Shown here piece after piece: positions 41,651-53,327 of a stretch of DNA of 64,000 bases (positions within the stretch are counted from its first letter, which is position 1; the number at the start of each line of letters is the position of its first letter). The notes below the pieces were generated by a model. The model ran no database searches. It worked only from the letters and a program-made list of their open reading frames with translations, and was not told the origin of the DNA. This DNA is from Pseudoalteromonas piscicida (GTDB lineage Bacteria; Pseudomonadota; Gammaproteobacteria; Enterobacterales; Alteromonadaceae): positions 417,501 through 481,500 of the forward strand of contig NZ_CP021646.1 in assembly GCF_002208135.1 (NCBI RefSeq), read 5' to 3'. The translations under genes were made by a program, and so were the position numbers.

Positions 41651-41653
41651 TTG

Positions 41654-42661
41654 ATGAGTACAGCAAAATCAGCTGTAACTGTATTAGGGGCGGGGTCTTA
41701 TGGCACCGCCCTTGCTATTTGTTTTGCCCGAAATGGTCACCAAGTGACATTGTGGGGGCGCAATAGCGAACACGTTGAGGCGCTAGCAGCTGAGCGTAAA
41801 AACCAACGTTATCTTCCTGACATCCAGTTTCCAAACACGCTTGAACTTGAGGCCGATTTAGAAACGGCTGTTAAGTCTAGCGAGTGTATTTTGGTGGTTG
41901 TGCCAAGTCATGCGTTTGCAGACACCTTGAAGAAGATTAAACCTATGCTACTTGAGAATGCAAAAGTAGCTTGGGCAACCAAGGGGCTTGAACCAAATAC
42001 TGGGCGACTATTGCAAGAGGTTGCACTGGATGTGTTGGGTGATGATGTGCCGTTGGCGGTGCTAAGTGGACCTACTTTTGCGAAAGAAATGGCCGCGGGA
42101 TTACCTACTGCTATTTCAGTGTCTTCGATTTGCGCAAAGTTCCGTGAAGAACTCGCTGAGCTATTGCATTGCGGCCGCTCGTTTAGGGTATATAGCAACG
42201 AAGACTTTATTGGTATTCAGCTTGGCGGCGCGGTCAAAAACGTTATTGCAATTGGTGCGGGCATGTCTGACGGCTTTGGTTTTGGTGCGAATGCCAGAAC
42301 TGCGCTTATCACCCGAGGACTCGCTGAACTTTGTCGTTTAGGATGTGCGTTAGGTGCGCGTTCTGAGACCTTTATGGGTATGGCGGGACTTGGTGACCTA
42401 ATCCTTACTTGTACGGATAACCAGTCGCGTAATCGCCGCTTTGGTCTTGCACTTGGCACGGGAAAATCGGTCGACGAGGCCATGTCGAGTATAGGTCAGG
42501 TAGTCGAAGGCTATCGCAATACCAAAGAAGTTTATCTACTTGCCAAACGTACTGGTATTGAAATGCCGATCACCGAGCAGATCTATCAAGTACTTTATGA
42601 GCAAAAAGATGTGAAAGAAGCCGCAATGGCGTTGCTTGGGCGCGAAAAGCGAGCTGAGTGA
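41654..42661 (+). CDS. gpsA: Glycerol-3-phosphate dehydrogenase [NAD(P)+]
   Basis: 335 residues. Makes sn-glycerol 3-phosphate for phospholipids. N-terminal NAD site [45 protein letters not shown], catalytic Lys in [17 protein letters not shown]. The ATG at 41654 follows the secB stop by 3 nt. The standard secB-gpsA order is kept; cysE, often next in enterobacteria, is absent. Confidence 0.97.
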   Translation: MSTAKSAVTVLGAGSYGTALAICFARNGHQVTLWGRNSEHVEALAAERKNQRYLPDIQFPNTLELEADLETAVKSSECILVVVPSHAFADTLKKIKPMLLENAKVAWATKGLEPNTGRLLQEVALDVLGDDVPLAVLSGPTFAKEMAAGLPTAISVSSICAKFREELAELLHCGRSFRVYSNEDFIGIQLGGAVKNVIAIGAGMSDGFGFGANARTALITRGLAELCRLGCALGARSETFMGMAGLGDLILTCTDNQSRNRRFGLALGTGKSVDEAMSSIGQVVEGYRNTKEVYLLAKRTGIEMPITEQIYQVLYEQKDVKEAAMALLGREKRAE

Positions 42662-42670
42662 GCTGCCTAT

Positions 42671-42702
42671 GGAAGTCAAAGCAACTATTGCTTTGGCTTT
42701 CC
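42671..42702 (+). terminator. Hairpin after gpsA
   Basis: Stem ggaagtcaaagcaa / ttgctttggctttcc with one bulge, 10 nt after the gpsA stop. No clear T run follows, so termination is likely but not certain. Confidence 0.5.
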
Positions 42703-42757
42703 AATGAATAAGAAGTAGAGTGGAACCTTTATTTGATAAATATAAAAAGGAATATTT

Positions 42758-43195
42758 ATGAAAGTTCAATTATTGATCAGTGTATTGGTTGCGGGCACCT
42801 GTTGGGAAGCTGAGGCCAAGACATTACATGGTGATGTAAAGTCAACCCAGCTAAGCCCATCTATAGAAGCTTCTATCTGGCAAAAGAAAGGTAACAGCAT
42901 ACCTAAATATCCACCTGCATTGGCAAAGCGCAAACTTGCTGGATGTACCGTACTCAAGGTGATGATTGATGCTGATGGAAAAACTGAAGATATCGAACAA
43001 ATTGCTAGCATTCCATCCAAAACATTGGCTAAGCACGCTAAACAACTTATTAAAAGCTGGCAATGGTCTCCTATTGATACACAGCACCTCGGTCGGGAAG
43101 AAAAGTTGATGAGAATTGATTTTTGTCTGGGCGGAGCTGATTTGGCTAATGCGCAAATGCGTTGCGAAGCTCAAGCAAAATTGGACTGTGAATAG
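42758..43195 (+). CDS. Secreted TonB C-terminal-domain-like protein
   Basis: 145 residues with a signal peptide (MKVQLLISVLVAGTCWEAEA). The segment IPKYPPALAKRKLAGCTVLK followed by VMIDADGKTEDIEQIASIPS is the pattern of a TonB C-terminal domain (YP..A...G...V.. .. .DG). It lacks the membrane anchor and Pro-rich spacer of real TonB, so it is a free periplasmic domain of unknown role. Four Cys in the last third (CLGGADLANAQMRC... and C-terminal CE) may form disulfides. Confidence 0.72.
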   Translation: MKVQLLISVLVAGTCWEAEAKTLHGDVKSTQLSPSIEASIWQKKGNSIPKYPPALAKRKLAGCTVLKVMIDADGKTEDIEQIASIPSKTLAKHAKQLIKSWQWSPIDTQHLGREEKLMRIDFCLGGADLANAQMRCEAQAKLDCE

Positions 43196-43202
43196 ATATA
43201 AA

Positions 43203-43242
43203 AACCAGCTAGCTTAAACCTCAACCAGCTAGCTTAAACCTC
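43203..43242. repeat. Perfect 20-bp tandem duplication
   Basis: aaccagctagcttaaacctc occurs twice in a row just after the TonB-like gene. Intergenic, with no obvious function. Confidence 0.9.
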
Positions 43243-43255
43243 AAATTAAGTAAAT

Positions 43256-43282
43256 TTGGGGAGTGTGACACTCACTCTCCAA
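43256..43282. terminator. Hairpin between convergent genes
   Basis: Stem ttggggagtg / cactctccaa with a 7-nt loop and one G-U pair, lying over the 3' end of the minus-strand membrane protein gene. No T run on either side; probable bidirectional 3'-end structure. Confidence 0.4.
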
Positions 43283-43568
43283 ACTTAACGTTATAGCGAC
43301 GTTTAAACCAAAGCAGAAATGGGATTTCAATCACGCTAAATGCGACAATCGTAAACACCACCCAGTTACTCTCAAAAAACATTAACGAAAATTCGATATC
43401 CTTGCCATAGTACAAACTCCCAGACACGGCTAGAGAAACCGCAGTAACCAATAAATCTTGTTTGCTGATACTGGCGAGGCTTTTCTCTTTTAATTTGGGG
43501 TAAACGAATACATATGCCACAAAAAGTAGAATAAAGTTGAGTAAAATAAGCGTTAGCTCAGGTGACAT
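43272..43568 (-). CDS. Small inner-membrane protein, unknown
   Basis: 98 residues from the ATG at 43568 (MSPELTLILLNFILLFVAYV), preceded by agagg; the frame opens at 43601 without support. Three predicted TM helices (about 4-24, 38-54, 63-85) and a basic C-terminus (WFKRRYNVKFGE). I do not recognise a family. Confidence 0.7.
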   Translation of the reverse strand: MSPELTLILLNFILLFVAYVFVYPKLKEKSLASISKQDLLVTAVSLAVSGSLYYGKDIEFSLMFFESNWVVFTIVAFSVIEIPFLLWFKRRYNVKFGE

Positions 43569-43695
43569 GATTACCTCTTTGCCTAGTGTGTCCTTCGGCA
43601 CAAGATAACATAATTTCTTAGCTTAATGCCTCGTTGAAACGCTTTTTATCTGATACTGAACAGGTATAATGGTGAATCCAACTTTTGAGGTGCAC

Positions 43696-44430
43696 ATGAT
43701 CTCCAAGAATCAACAAAAACTACTTCGTGCTTTAGGGCAAAAAAAATATCGCAAACAACATGGTCTGTATTTAGTACAAGGCGAGAAGAATGTGATTGAG
43801 TTAGTTGATGCTGGGTTGGCCGTTGAACAGTTGTTCGCGACCAGTGAGTTCATGACAAAGTATAAATCCAAACTCGTCAATATCGCCTGCGTAGAAGCAG
43901 AAGAGGAAGTGCTGAGCAAGGTGAGCACTTTAGTGTCAAATAATGCGGCGATAGCGGTCGTTGCAATGCCGCCAACAGAAGAAATTAATACTGCTGGGTT
44001 GGTGTTGGCACTAGATGGGGTATCAGATCCAGGTAATCTCGGTACCATTATTCGCCTTGCCGATTGGTATGGATTAACGCAGCTCGTGGTGAGCGAAAAC
44101 TGCGCGGATCAATTTAACCCTAAAGTGATCAGTGCCACCATGGGCTCATTTGTGCGCGTTAATGTGGTGAGAACCGATCTCGAGGCCTTTTTACAACAAT
44201 ATCAAGGCGAGTGCTATGGTGCATTCCTTGGCGGTGAAAGTGTGCATCAGTGCCAATTTAGTCGTAACGCCGTGTTAGTAATGGGCAGCGAGTCTCATGG
44301 TATTAGCGATAGCATAGCGGCTCACATCAATAAAAAGGTGACTATTCCTGCGTTTGGCGGTGCTGAGTCATTGAATGTGGCGATGGCTACTGGGATCATT
44401 TTGGATAATATTAAACGCTGCCATAGCTAA
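43696..44430 (+). CDS. TrmH-family (SpoU) RNA 2'-O-methyltransferase
   Basis: 244 residues from the ATG at 43696 (gaggtg just upstream); a frame from 43669 is less likely. N-terminal substrate-binding domain (QKKYRKQHGLYLVQGEKNVI) and SPOUT knot motifs: motif 1 LDGVSDPGNLGTIIRLADWY (about 105-124), motif 2 VMGSESHGIS (about 196-205) and motif 3 PAFGGAESLNVAMATGI (about 222-238). It methylates ribose in rRNA or tRNA; the target nucleotide cannot be told. Lies 64 nt before smc. Confidence 0.92.
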   Translation: MISKNQQKLLRALGQKKYRKQHGLYLVQGEKNVIELVDAGLAVEQLFATSEFMTKYKSKLVNIACVEAEEEVLSKVSTLVSNNAAIAVVAMPPTEEINTAGLVLALDGVSDPGNLGTIIRLADWYGLTQLVVSENCADQFNPKVISATMGSFVRVNVVRTDLEAFLQQYQGECYGAFLGGESVHQCQFSRNAVLVMGSESHGISDSIAAHINKKVTIPAFGGAESLNVAMATGIILDNIKRCHS

Positions 44431-44494
44431 GTCGTAGATCTTGCTAATGAATTGCCTTATTCTCAAAAGTAACCGCGAACAACAATAATAAGCT

Positions 44495-47400
44495 ATGCGA
44501 CTGAGCAGCATCAAACTGGCCGGCTTTAAATCTTTCGTAGAGCCAACCAAGATCCCGTTTCCTGACCAGATGACATGTGTGGTTGGGCCAAACGGCTGTG
44601 GTAAGTCTAATGTTATTGATGCGGTTCGCTGGGTACTGGGTGAAAGCTCAGCGAAAAACCTCCGTGGCGATGCCATGACGGATGTTATCTTTAACGGTTC
44701 AACCAAACGTAAACCTATCTCGCAAGCTTCTGTAGAACTGATTTTTGATAATACCCAAGGCCGGTTGCCCGGCACGTTTGCAGATCGTAATCAAATTGCC
44801 ATTAAGCGTTTAGTGACGCGAGACGGCCAGTCTCTTTATTTTTTAAATGGTAGTAAGTGCCGTAAGCGCGATATCACGGATATCTTTTTAGGTACCGGTT
44901 TAGGTCCTCGTAGTTACGCAATCATTGAGCAAGGGATGATCTCTCGCTTGATTGAAAGTAAGCCGCAAGAGTTGAGAGTTTTTTTAGAAGAAGCCGCTGG
45001 AATTTCAAAATATAAAGAGCGTCGTCGAGAAACCCAAACCCGGATCAAAAGTACCCGCGAAAACATGGAGCGTTTGCTCGATGTTAGGCAAGAGCTCCAG
45101 GGCCAGCTAGATAAACTGGCACTTCAAGCACAACAGGCGAGCGAATATAAGTCTTTAAAGTCGCAGGAGCGAGACTTAAAGTCGTGGATAGCAATTTTAA
45201 AATGGCAAAGCCTTGAGCAAAAGCAGGCAATAAAAGCCAAAGAAATCGCCAAACTCAACGAAAAATTAGCATTTTTCAATGAAGCTCACAGTGGCCATGA
45301 CAGCATTTTGGCGACGCTAGAACATGAAATTAAGCATTTCAATGATGGTTATGAGCAAGCACAACATAGCGTGCACCGAATTGAAACCCAGTTGGCAACG
45401 CTTGAGCAACAGAAAGTCAATCTAACAGATAAAAAGCGTCAGCTTATTGAGCAGTCTCAAATACTGAAATCGCAACAGCAAGAAGTGATTGAGGCGCAAG
45501 ACGAGCAAGCCGAGTATGTGGCGAGCAGTGCTGAAAAAGTCGATGAAGTTTCTGAACAACTTGAGATTGCGCTATTGCAATTGGAAGAAATTCAGCTCAC
45601 AAACGAGCAAAGTGACGCCGAGCAAACTCAGTTAGAAGCGCAGTTTAGTAGCGCACAGAAGCAGTACCAACAAATACATGCTAAGGTACAGCAAGGGGCA
45701 AGCCAATTAGCGCAACAACAGCAAGCTAAACTGCACATAGAGAAGCGTCTGGTTGAGCTGCAGGAACAGGCCGAAGCGCATCGCGCATCTATGTTGGAAA
45801 ATGACTTGGCTGAAGCTCAGGATGCACATCATCAGCTAGTTCAAGCGATGGCTAAATTACAAAGCCAAGCTGGTAAGTTGCAAAGCCAAGAGCAAGCCAA
45901 TAAAGAGGAAATCTTACTGGCGGAAAGTCATGCTCAAAAAGCGCTTCAGGCGTTACAAGAAGTGCAATCTGAAATAAAGGCGTTATCACGCTGGGCAAAC
46001 GAAGCGTCTGAGACTTCAGCTACGACTATGTTATCGCAACTTGTTGTCGAGTCTGGGTATGAAGAATGCGTGGAAGCGGCATTGCTTGGGTTAACGCATT
46101 TAGTCGTCGAGCAAAGCGAAATAAATACGCTATGGCCCATCGAACTCGAAGTTCCCTGTGATTCAATCGCGACAAAAATAAGCTCAGGACTGTTTCCCAG
46201 TTTTTTATCAAAAATAAAATTATGCGCTGAACCTACGGACTTTAGATCGTGTGAACAATTCCTTCTCGGTGTGACGAAAAGTGGTGTTATTGTGGGTGAT
46301 AACTTTAAGGCAAAAGCGAAAAGCAATGAAGAGAGTGGTGCGTTAAAACGCTATGCCCAATTGCAGTCATGCCATATTCAGCTTTCTCACCTGCAAAAAC
46401 TCGCTGAAGAGGCCGAGCAGGTTGTAGCACAAAAACGCATTGCCCTTGAGGACACGCAAGCTTGCTTGTTGAAAACACAGCAATGCGTTCACGAAAAGGC
46501 ACAAGCAATCGCCAGCCATAAAACTAAAGTTGAAATGCTGGATGAGAATCTGAGCGCTTGGCGTGAGCTAGGACAAAAAATTCAGGAACAACTTGATATC
46601 ATTGCTCAAGAACGAGCTGAGGTCATCGAACAACTTGAACTTTATACTGAACAGCAATTACAACGTGATGAGTTACTAGCGCAAGCACAAGAAACACAAC
46701 AACTGGCCGAGGCTAAGTTGACTGAGTTTAAACAACATAGTCAATCTCGACGCGCCGCATTACAAGAAGCGCAGCAATTAGTTCATACGACTAAACTTAC
46801 GTCGCAGCAGGCAGAAAGTGAGCTACAGCTCAGCAATTCTAAGTTAGAACACTTGCAACATCGTCACGATGAAATAAATCAGCGCATCGAGCAAACACAA
46901 GAAGATATTTTACTTTGTGAAGAGCCGCTCGCGGAGGCGCATGAAGACATTGAATTATTGCTCGCCCAACATTTAGAAGCCAAGGCGCAAAAGCAAACGA
47001 TGTTGGATACGCTCAACCAAGCCAAGGAAAACCTCTCCCAAAAACAAGCTGCATTAAAAGATGCACAAGGCGAAGTGAGTAAACTCAATGCGTCTTTGCA
47101 ACAAGTGAAACTTGAAGAGCAAAGCTTGATGATAAAGGCGCAAGCGGCACTTGAACCCTTGCAGGAGCTTGGTCGGACGCTAAAAGCGGAACTGGCGCAA
47201 TTACCCGAAGACGCAAACTTGGGCCAGTATCAAGCCAATTTGAGTCGAGTCAGTAATGATCTTGGTAAGTTAGGGGCTGTAAACTTAGCGGCAATTGAAG
47301 AGTTTGAAGAGGCGAAGGCACGTAAAACCTATTTAGATACACAGCTAGATGATCTCACTAATGCGTTAGAAACGTTAGAAGCGGTGATCAGAAAAATTGA

Positions 47401-47884
47401 TAAAGAGACCAAAACCCGTTTCAGTGCCACCTTTAATCAAGTAAATGAAGACTTAGCTGAGTTGTTTCCTAAAGTATTTGGTGGGGGGAGTGCATATCTA
47501 GAATTGACTAGCGATGACCTACTCGAAAGTGGTGTTTCTATCATGGCGAGGCCGCCAGGTAAGAAAAACTCGACAATTCATCTGTTAAGTGGTGGAGAAA
47601 AAGCGCTGACCGCATTATCATTGGTGTTTTCAATATTCAGGCTTAATCCAGCCCCATTCTGTATGCTGGATGAAGTAGATGCACCGCTTGATGACGCAAA
47701 CGTAGGGCGATTTTGTCGTTTGGTTGAAGAGATGTCGCAAACAGTGCAATTTATTTATATCAGTCATAATAAGGTCGCTATGGAAATGGCGGGTAGACTG
47801 ACGGGGGTAACCATGGCAGAACCTGGGGTGTCGCGTATGGTTGCCGTAGATATAGAACAAGCGGTGCAAATGGCACAGGCATAA
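44495..47884 (+). CDS. smc: Chromosome segregation protein SMC
   Basis: 1129 residues. Walker A GPNGCGKSNVIDAVRWVLGE (about 32-51), two coiled-coil arms rich in Gln and Glu (about 165-500 and 620-960), a short hinge (about 505-615), and the C-terminal head with signature LLSGGEKALTALSL and Walker B FCMLDEVDAPLDD. It compacts and separates chromosomes with ScpA/ScpB. Presence of SMC in place of MukBEF fits Alteromonadales and pseudomonads. Starts an smc-zipA-ligA group. Confidence 0.97.
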   Translation: MRLSSIKLAGFKSFVEPTKIPFPDQMTCVVGPNGCGKSNVIDAVRWVLGESSAKNLRGDAMTDVIFNGSTKRKPISQASVELIFDNTQGRLPGTFADRNQIAIKRLVTRDGQSLYFLNGSKCRKRDITDIFLGTGLGPRSYAIIEQGMISRLIESKPQELRVFLEEAAGISKYKERRRETQTRIKSTRENMERLLDVRQELQGQLDKLALQAQQASEYKSLKSQERDLKSWIAILKWQSLEQKQAIKAKEIAKLNEKLAFFNEAHSGHDSILATLEHEIKHFNDGYEQAQHSVHRIETQLATLEQQKVNLTDKKRQLIEQSQILKSQQQEVIEAQDEQAEYVASSAEKVDEVSEQLEIALLQLEEIQLTNEQSDAEQTQLEAQFSSAQKQYQQIHAKVQQGASQLAQQQQAKLHIEKRLVELQEQAEAHRASMLENDLAEAQDAHHQLVQAMAKLQSQAGKLQSQEQANKEEILLAESHAQKALQALQEVQSEIKALSRWANEASETSATTMLSQLVVESGYEECVEAALLGLTHLVVEQSEINTLWPIELEVPCDSIATKISSGLFPSFLSKIKLCAEPTDFRSCEQFLLGVTKSGVIVGDNFKAKAKSNEESGALKRYAQLQSCHIQLSHLQKLAEEAEQVVAQKRIALEDTQACLLKTQQCVHEKAQAIASHKTKVEMLDENLSAWRELGQKIQEQLDIIAQERAEVIEQLELYTEQQLQRDELLAQAQETQQLAEAKLTEFKQHSQSRRAALQEAQQLVHTTKLTSQQAESELQLSNSKLEHLQHRHDEINQRIEQTQEDILLCEEPLAEAHEDIELLLAQHLEAKAQKQTMLDTLNQAKENLSQKQAALKDAQGEVSKLNASLQQVKLEEQSLMIKAQAALEPLQELGRTLKAELAQLPEDANLGQYQANLSRVSNDLGKLGAVNLAAIEEFEEAKARKTYLDTQLDDLTNALETLEAVIRKIDKETKTRFSATFNQVNEDLAELFPKVFGGGSAYLELTSDDLLESGVSIMARPPGKKNSTIHLLSGGEKALTALSLVFSIFRLNPAPFCMLDEVDAPLDDANVGRFCRLVEEMSQTVQFIYISHNKVAMEMAGRLTGVTMAEPGVSRMVAVDIEQAVQMAQA

Positions 47885-47902
47885 CAACAAAAAAGGTGAG
47901 CA

Positions 47903-48628
47903 ATGGCCACAGAGTTAAGATGGGCATTAATCGTGATCAGTGCGTTGGTCATAGGCGGGTTACTCATACATGGACTTTGGTCTGTTCGTAAGAAGAGCAG
48001 CGATAAAGTGTCAAAAAAGGAGCCCAATGAACTCAAAGAGCAAACGCCAAATCATGATAAAGAGCCTGACGAACCTGAAATTGGAGAGATGACCTTTAGT
48101 GCGGTGGATGATGAGCCTGCGACTGAGGGCATTATAGCAACGGAAGCGCCTGAAACCGAGGTGCAAACCGAGAGCAGTGGATCTGAAGAGGCTGAGCCTG
48201 AAGAGAATGCGATAGAGCCACAAGACTTTATTATTCTTCATGTTGAAATGCCTGAAGGCCTGAAAATGGCAGGTTCAAGGTTGTTACCAACCGTGTTAAG
48301 CCTTGGATTTAAATATTCTGATGAGGGCTTCTTCAATCGCCATTTAGAGCCGTCCGGAAACGGTCCTGTGTTATTTAGATTGGTAAACATGTACAACCCA
48401 GGTACGTTTGACATCGATAACATGGAACAATTTAGCACAGCTGGCATTAGCCTATTTATGACCTTACCTTGTGAAGGCGATAACTTGGCTGCATTTAATA
48501 TGCTTCACAGTGCATCGAAAAAACTAGCTGAAGAGTTTGGCGCAACGGTACTTGATAAAGACCGCGAACCGTTAACGGTTGAAGCCGTGCGTGGTTATGT
48601 TGAAAAAGTGCGTGAATTCGCCGCTTAA
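47903..48628 (+). CDS. zipA: Cell division protein ZipA
   Basis: 241 residues: N-terminal TM anchor (WALIVISALVIGGLLIHGLW, about 7-26), a basic stretch (SVRKKSSDKVSKK), an acidic disordered linker (about 45-108) and the FtsZ-binding C-terminal domain (about 110-238; FIILHVEMPEGLKMAGSRLL, MFNMLH-like region). It ties FtsZ filaments to the membrane. The linker is shorter than in E. coli. 18 nt after smc, before ligA. Confidence 0.94.
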   Translation: MATELRWALIVISALVIGGLLIHGLWSVRKKSSDKVSKKEPNELKEQTPNHDKEPDEPEIGEMTFSAVDDEPATEGIIATEAPETEVQTESSGSEEAEPEENAIEPQDFIILHVEMPEGLKMAGSRLLPTVLSLGFKYSDEGFFNRHLEPSGNGPVLFRLVNMYNPGTFDIDNMEQFSTAGISLFMTLPCEGDNLAAFNMLHSASKKLAEEFGATVLDKDREPLTVEAVRGYVEKVREFAA

Positions 48629-48649
48629 TCGCTACTTAGAATCATTTTT

Positions 48650-48678
48650 AAGCCACTGGCATCTGCTGGTGGCTTTTT
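48650..48678 (+). terminator. Rho-independent terminator after zipA
   Basis: Stem aagccactgg / gctggtggctt (with wobble pairs) and five T. It lies in the 66-nt gap before ligA, so ligA may be partly uncoupled from smc-zipA. Confidence 0.7.
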
Positions 48679-48694
48679 ACGTTTAGAGGTTTAA

Positions 48695-50713
<2,019 letters not shown>

Positions 50714-50717
50714 TAAA

Positions 50718-51230
50718 ATGAAACCTGTAATACGATACGGCCCTGAATACTGGGATAAATATGGCGTTTATCGTACGCCAATCGCTTTTAATTTAGCGCT
50801 GGTCGTGTTGCTTCGCCCGTTGCTCATTTGGGGGTTTTCTGCACTTGCACGACGCCCCGACTTGGATTTGATGTCGCTATTCTTTGAGTCTAAGTTTCAC
50901 TTTTTCGTCGCGACCGGGATCGCTTGTATTGCGCTCATACCTACAGTTGTGTTTTCGCTTAGGCGTCCAACAAGCTCTCCAAAGCTCGCTGCCGTCTGGC
51001 GTTATATGCGTTTGCCACTTATATTAACAGCGGTACTCGATTTGGCGTGGTTGATCCTGCAAGCTGGGAAAACCCATTATAGTTTTTCTCCTTATATTGC
51101 CGTACAAATTGTACTGGTGAGTTGGGTACTTTTATATTTAATTAAAAGTCGCTATCTAAGCTGCTTTTTTGGCGATTGGCCACTTCCTGTTGAAGAGCAA
51201 AAGACAGAAGTAAACAAGAGAGAGAATTGA
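50718..51230 (+). CDS. DUF2919 family inner-membrane protein
   Basis: 170 residues with four TM helices (about 25-45, 62-82, 97-113, 124-143). The opening RYGPEYWDKYGVYRTPIAFN and the aromatic-rich core match DUF2919 (YfeZ-like) proteins of unknown function. 4 nt after ligA and directly before msrB, so translationally linked. Confidence 0.85.
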   Translation: MKPVIRYGPEYWDKYGVYRTPIAFNLALVVLLRPLLIWGFSALARRPDLDLMSLFFESKFHFFVATGIACIALIPTVVFSLRRPTSSPKLAAVWRYMRLPLILTAVLDLAWLILQAGKTHYSFSPYIAVQIVLVSWVLLYLIKSRYLSCFFGDWPLPVEEQKTEVNKREN

Positions 51231-51231
51231 G

Positions 51232-51672
51232 ATGTTAAAGTGGTTAGATATACTAAACTTTGCCAGAAATGGTAATCCTGTTGCGCCTCGCAGAGTTGAT
51301 AAATCGGACCAGCAATGGCAATCAGAGCTTGCTCCAGAAACTTACATGATCACCAGGAAAAAGGGGACTGAACGCCCGTTTAGCTCACAAAGTTGTCAGC
51401 TTTTTGAACCTGGTAAATACTACTGTGTATGCTGTGGCGAGCTGTTATTCGATGCCGAAGAAAAGTTTGATAGTGGCTCTGGTTGGCCCTCGTTTACACA
51501 GCCTGCAGCAGTGGAAGCTGTGGCATATCATGGCGATAAGAGCCATGGAATGACGCGCGTCGAAATCACTTGTAATGTGTGTGATAGCCACTTAGGTCAC
51601 GTATTCCCTGATGGCCCTGAACCAAGTGGACTGCGTTATTGTGTTAATGCCCTTGCAATGGAAAAGAAATAA
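51232..51672 (+). CDS. msrB: Peptide-methionine (R)-S-oxide reductase
   Basis: 146 residues. Reduces methionine-R-sulfoxide in proteins. Zn Cys pairs in YYCVCCGELLF and TCNVCDSHLGHVFPDGP, substrate motif GSGWPSFTQP, and catalytic Cys in GLRYCVNALAM. The N-terminal 25 residues are longer than needed, but the ATG lies right after the preceding gene, so this start is likely. No signal peptide, so cytoplasmic. Confidence 0.95.
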   Translation: MLKWLDILNFARNGNPVAPRRVDKSDQQWQSELAPETYMITRKKGTERPFSSQSCQLFEPGKYYCVCCGELLFDAEEKFDSGSGWPSFTQPAAVEAVAYHGDKSHGMTRVEITCNVCDSHLGHVFPDGPEPSGLRYCVNALAMEKK

Positions 51673-51695
51673 CTCAATTGCGATAAAACAAGTGA

Positions 51696-53327
51696 TTACT
51701 CAAAGTCGAGTTTCATTTCATTTAGTTTAGCTTTGAGTTTACCGTAGCGGATCTGCTGTTCACTATCCAACTCAGACTGATTTAGCAAGGTAGTACAACG
51801 CTTTGCTAAATTGGAATTAAAAGTACTTCCTGACTTAGCACAACTATCACTCATACATTGCAGTAAATTTAGCGCTATTCCTGAGTTTTTAGGCATAATT
51901 CTAAATGCTTGAGTGAATGCCTCTAAAGCGGTTTCATATTGTCCTTTATTAAACTGTGTGACTGCATGATTATTGAGCTCCCTTGGGCCCATAGTGATCT
52001 CTTTTTTCTCTTGCTGCTGCTGATAAAGATAATGCATTGTGACGGGATCTGCACTTGAGTTATGGCGCTCACAGTGTGCAATAACTTGACTAAATAGCTC
52101 CTGAGCTTTGTGGTTTAATCCCACCTCATGTAGTGCTTTTGCTTTGTCTAAAGTGGAATCTACCGAGCGAATAACGGGTTCATCTTCTAACTGTTCTAGC
52201 AGTTGTTTCGCTTTTTTATGCTCATCTTTTAGATAATGGACGCGGGCGTTGAGGACATCGATTTGCGCTTGGGTTTGTGCGTTTGGAAATTGTTGTTTTA
52301 AATCACTCAGGTATTGTTGCGTTTGTCTTGTGAGACGAGTGACTTGGTCTGATTGATCGGTACTCAGAGCAAAATCTATTCCTGCTCGTGCGGCGTTCAA
52401 ATACACTTCTGGTTTGTCATGGATAGAGTAGCGCGCGAAACTTGCTATATCTTTATGTGCTTTATAGCTGGCTTCATAGTCGTGATTAATTTGCGCAACT
52501 CGACCAAGTGACTGTTGCCTATTTATATTTCTTGGTGCCATCTCAATTGCTTGCTCTAACAATTGCTGAGCATTCTCATATTGATTTAGCTTTATTTCGA
52601 GTTTGCTCAATAAATCGAGCGCAGGAAGACGAGTTTCTGGTCGCTCTATTAAGGTTTTCAACATCTTTTGAGCGATAACATCTTCATTGTTGGTAATGAG
52701 CGCCTCGACCAAGCCTAGTTTTGCCCACGTAAACTTTTGCAGAGCTAGAACTGATTTGTAAAAAGACTTTGCTTCCTCTAATTGATTGAGCCTCAGTAAA
52801 AGTTCTCCTTTTAGCTTTAGGAGTAGGGAAGTGTAGTTATGCTCTTTGTTGTCTAACTCTGAGTCTAATGCTTTCAAGGCCTTAGAGTAGTTCTTATCGT
52901 CTACAAGCAAGTTTATATGCCTTAAAGCCTGTTTACGCTTTAAAACTCGTTCTATACGGTTTTGTAGTTCTTTTATAGAAAAAGGCTTAACTAAAAAGTC
53001 ATCGGGTTGGAGTTCGATGACGCTGTGGACTAACTCGGGGCTAGTTTCAGAAGAAATAAAAATAAAAGCAGTACTTGAGCGAATTAATTGTTTGTAGCGT
53101 AACTCTTCGTAGAATTGATAGCCATTTTGCTTTTTTGTTAAACCAAAAGAGCATACGATGAGATCGAACTTATTGATAGTACAAAGCTCTTTTGCACTGT
53201 CTGCACTCTCTGCAAATTTTAAATTTCTGAAATCTAACTGTTCCAAAGATTGTTTCATATAGCTCAATGCCAATGGTTGATCTTCAACGATTAACATTTT
53301 GGCATTTTGAATAGATGGAGCTGACAT
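51696..53327 (-). CDS. TPR-repeat protein with degenerate response-regulator receiver domain
   Basis: 543 residues. A CheY-like domain (1-125) keeps the acidic pocket (LIVEDQ, Glu15/Asp16), a Ser/Thr (FISSET) and the Lys (LVKPF), but the phospho-acceptor position, normally Asp in a DY/DxxL context, is Ser60 (FDLIVCSFGL). The rest is TPR-like helical repeats (about 130-540; for example LLLKLKGELLLRLNQLEEAK and YETALEAFTQAFRIMP). It probably acts as a phosphorylation-independent scaffold. Family members in related bacteria are called tetratricopeptide response regulators; the partner is not known. Confidence 0.88.
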   Translation of the reverse strand: MSAPSIQNAKMLIVEDQPLALSYMKQSLEQLDFRNLKFAESADSAKELCTINKFDLIVCSFGLTKKQNGYQFYEELRYKQLIRSSTAFIFISSETSPELVHSVIELQPDDFLVKPFSIKELQNRIERVLKRKQALRHINLLVDDKNYSKALKALDSELDNKEHNYTSLLLKLKGELLLRLNQLEEAKSFYKSVLALQKFTWAKLGLVEALITNNEDVIAQKMLKTLIERPETRLPALDLLSKLEIKLNQYENAQQLLEQAIEMAPRNINRQQSLGRVAQINHDYEASYKAHKDIASFARYSIHDKPEVYLNAARAGIDFALSTDQSDQVTRLTRQTQQYLSDLKQQFPNAQTQAQIDVLNARVHYLKDEHKKAKQLLEQLEDEPVIRSVDSTLDKAKALHEVGLNHKAQELFSQVIAHCERHNSSADPVTMHYLYQQQQEKKEITMGPRELNNHAVTQFNKGQYETALEAFTQAFRIMPKNSGIALNLLQCMSDSCAKSGSTFNSNLAKRCTTLLNQSELDSEQQIRYGKLKAKLNEMKLDFE

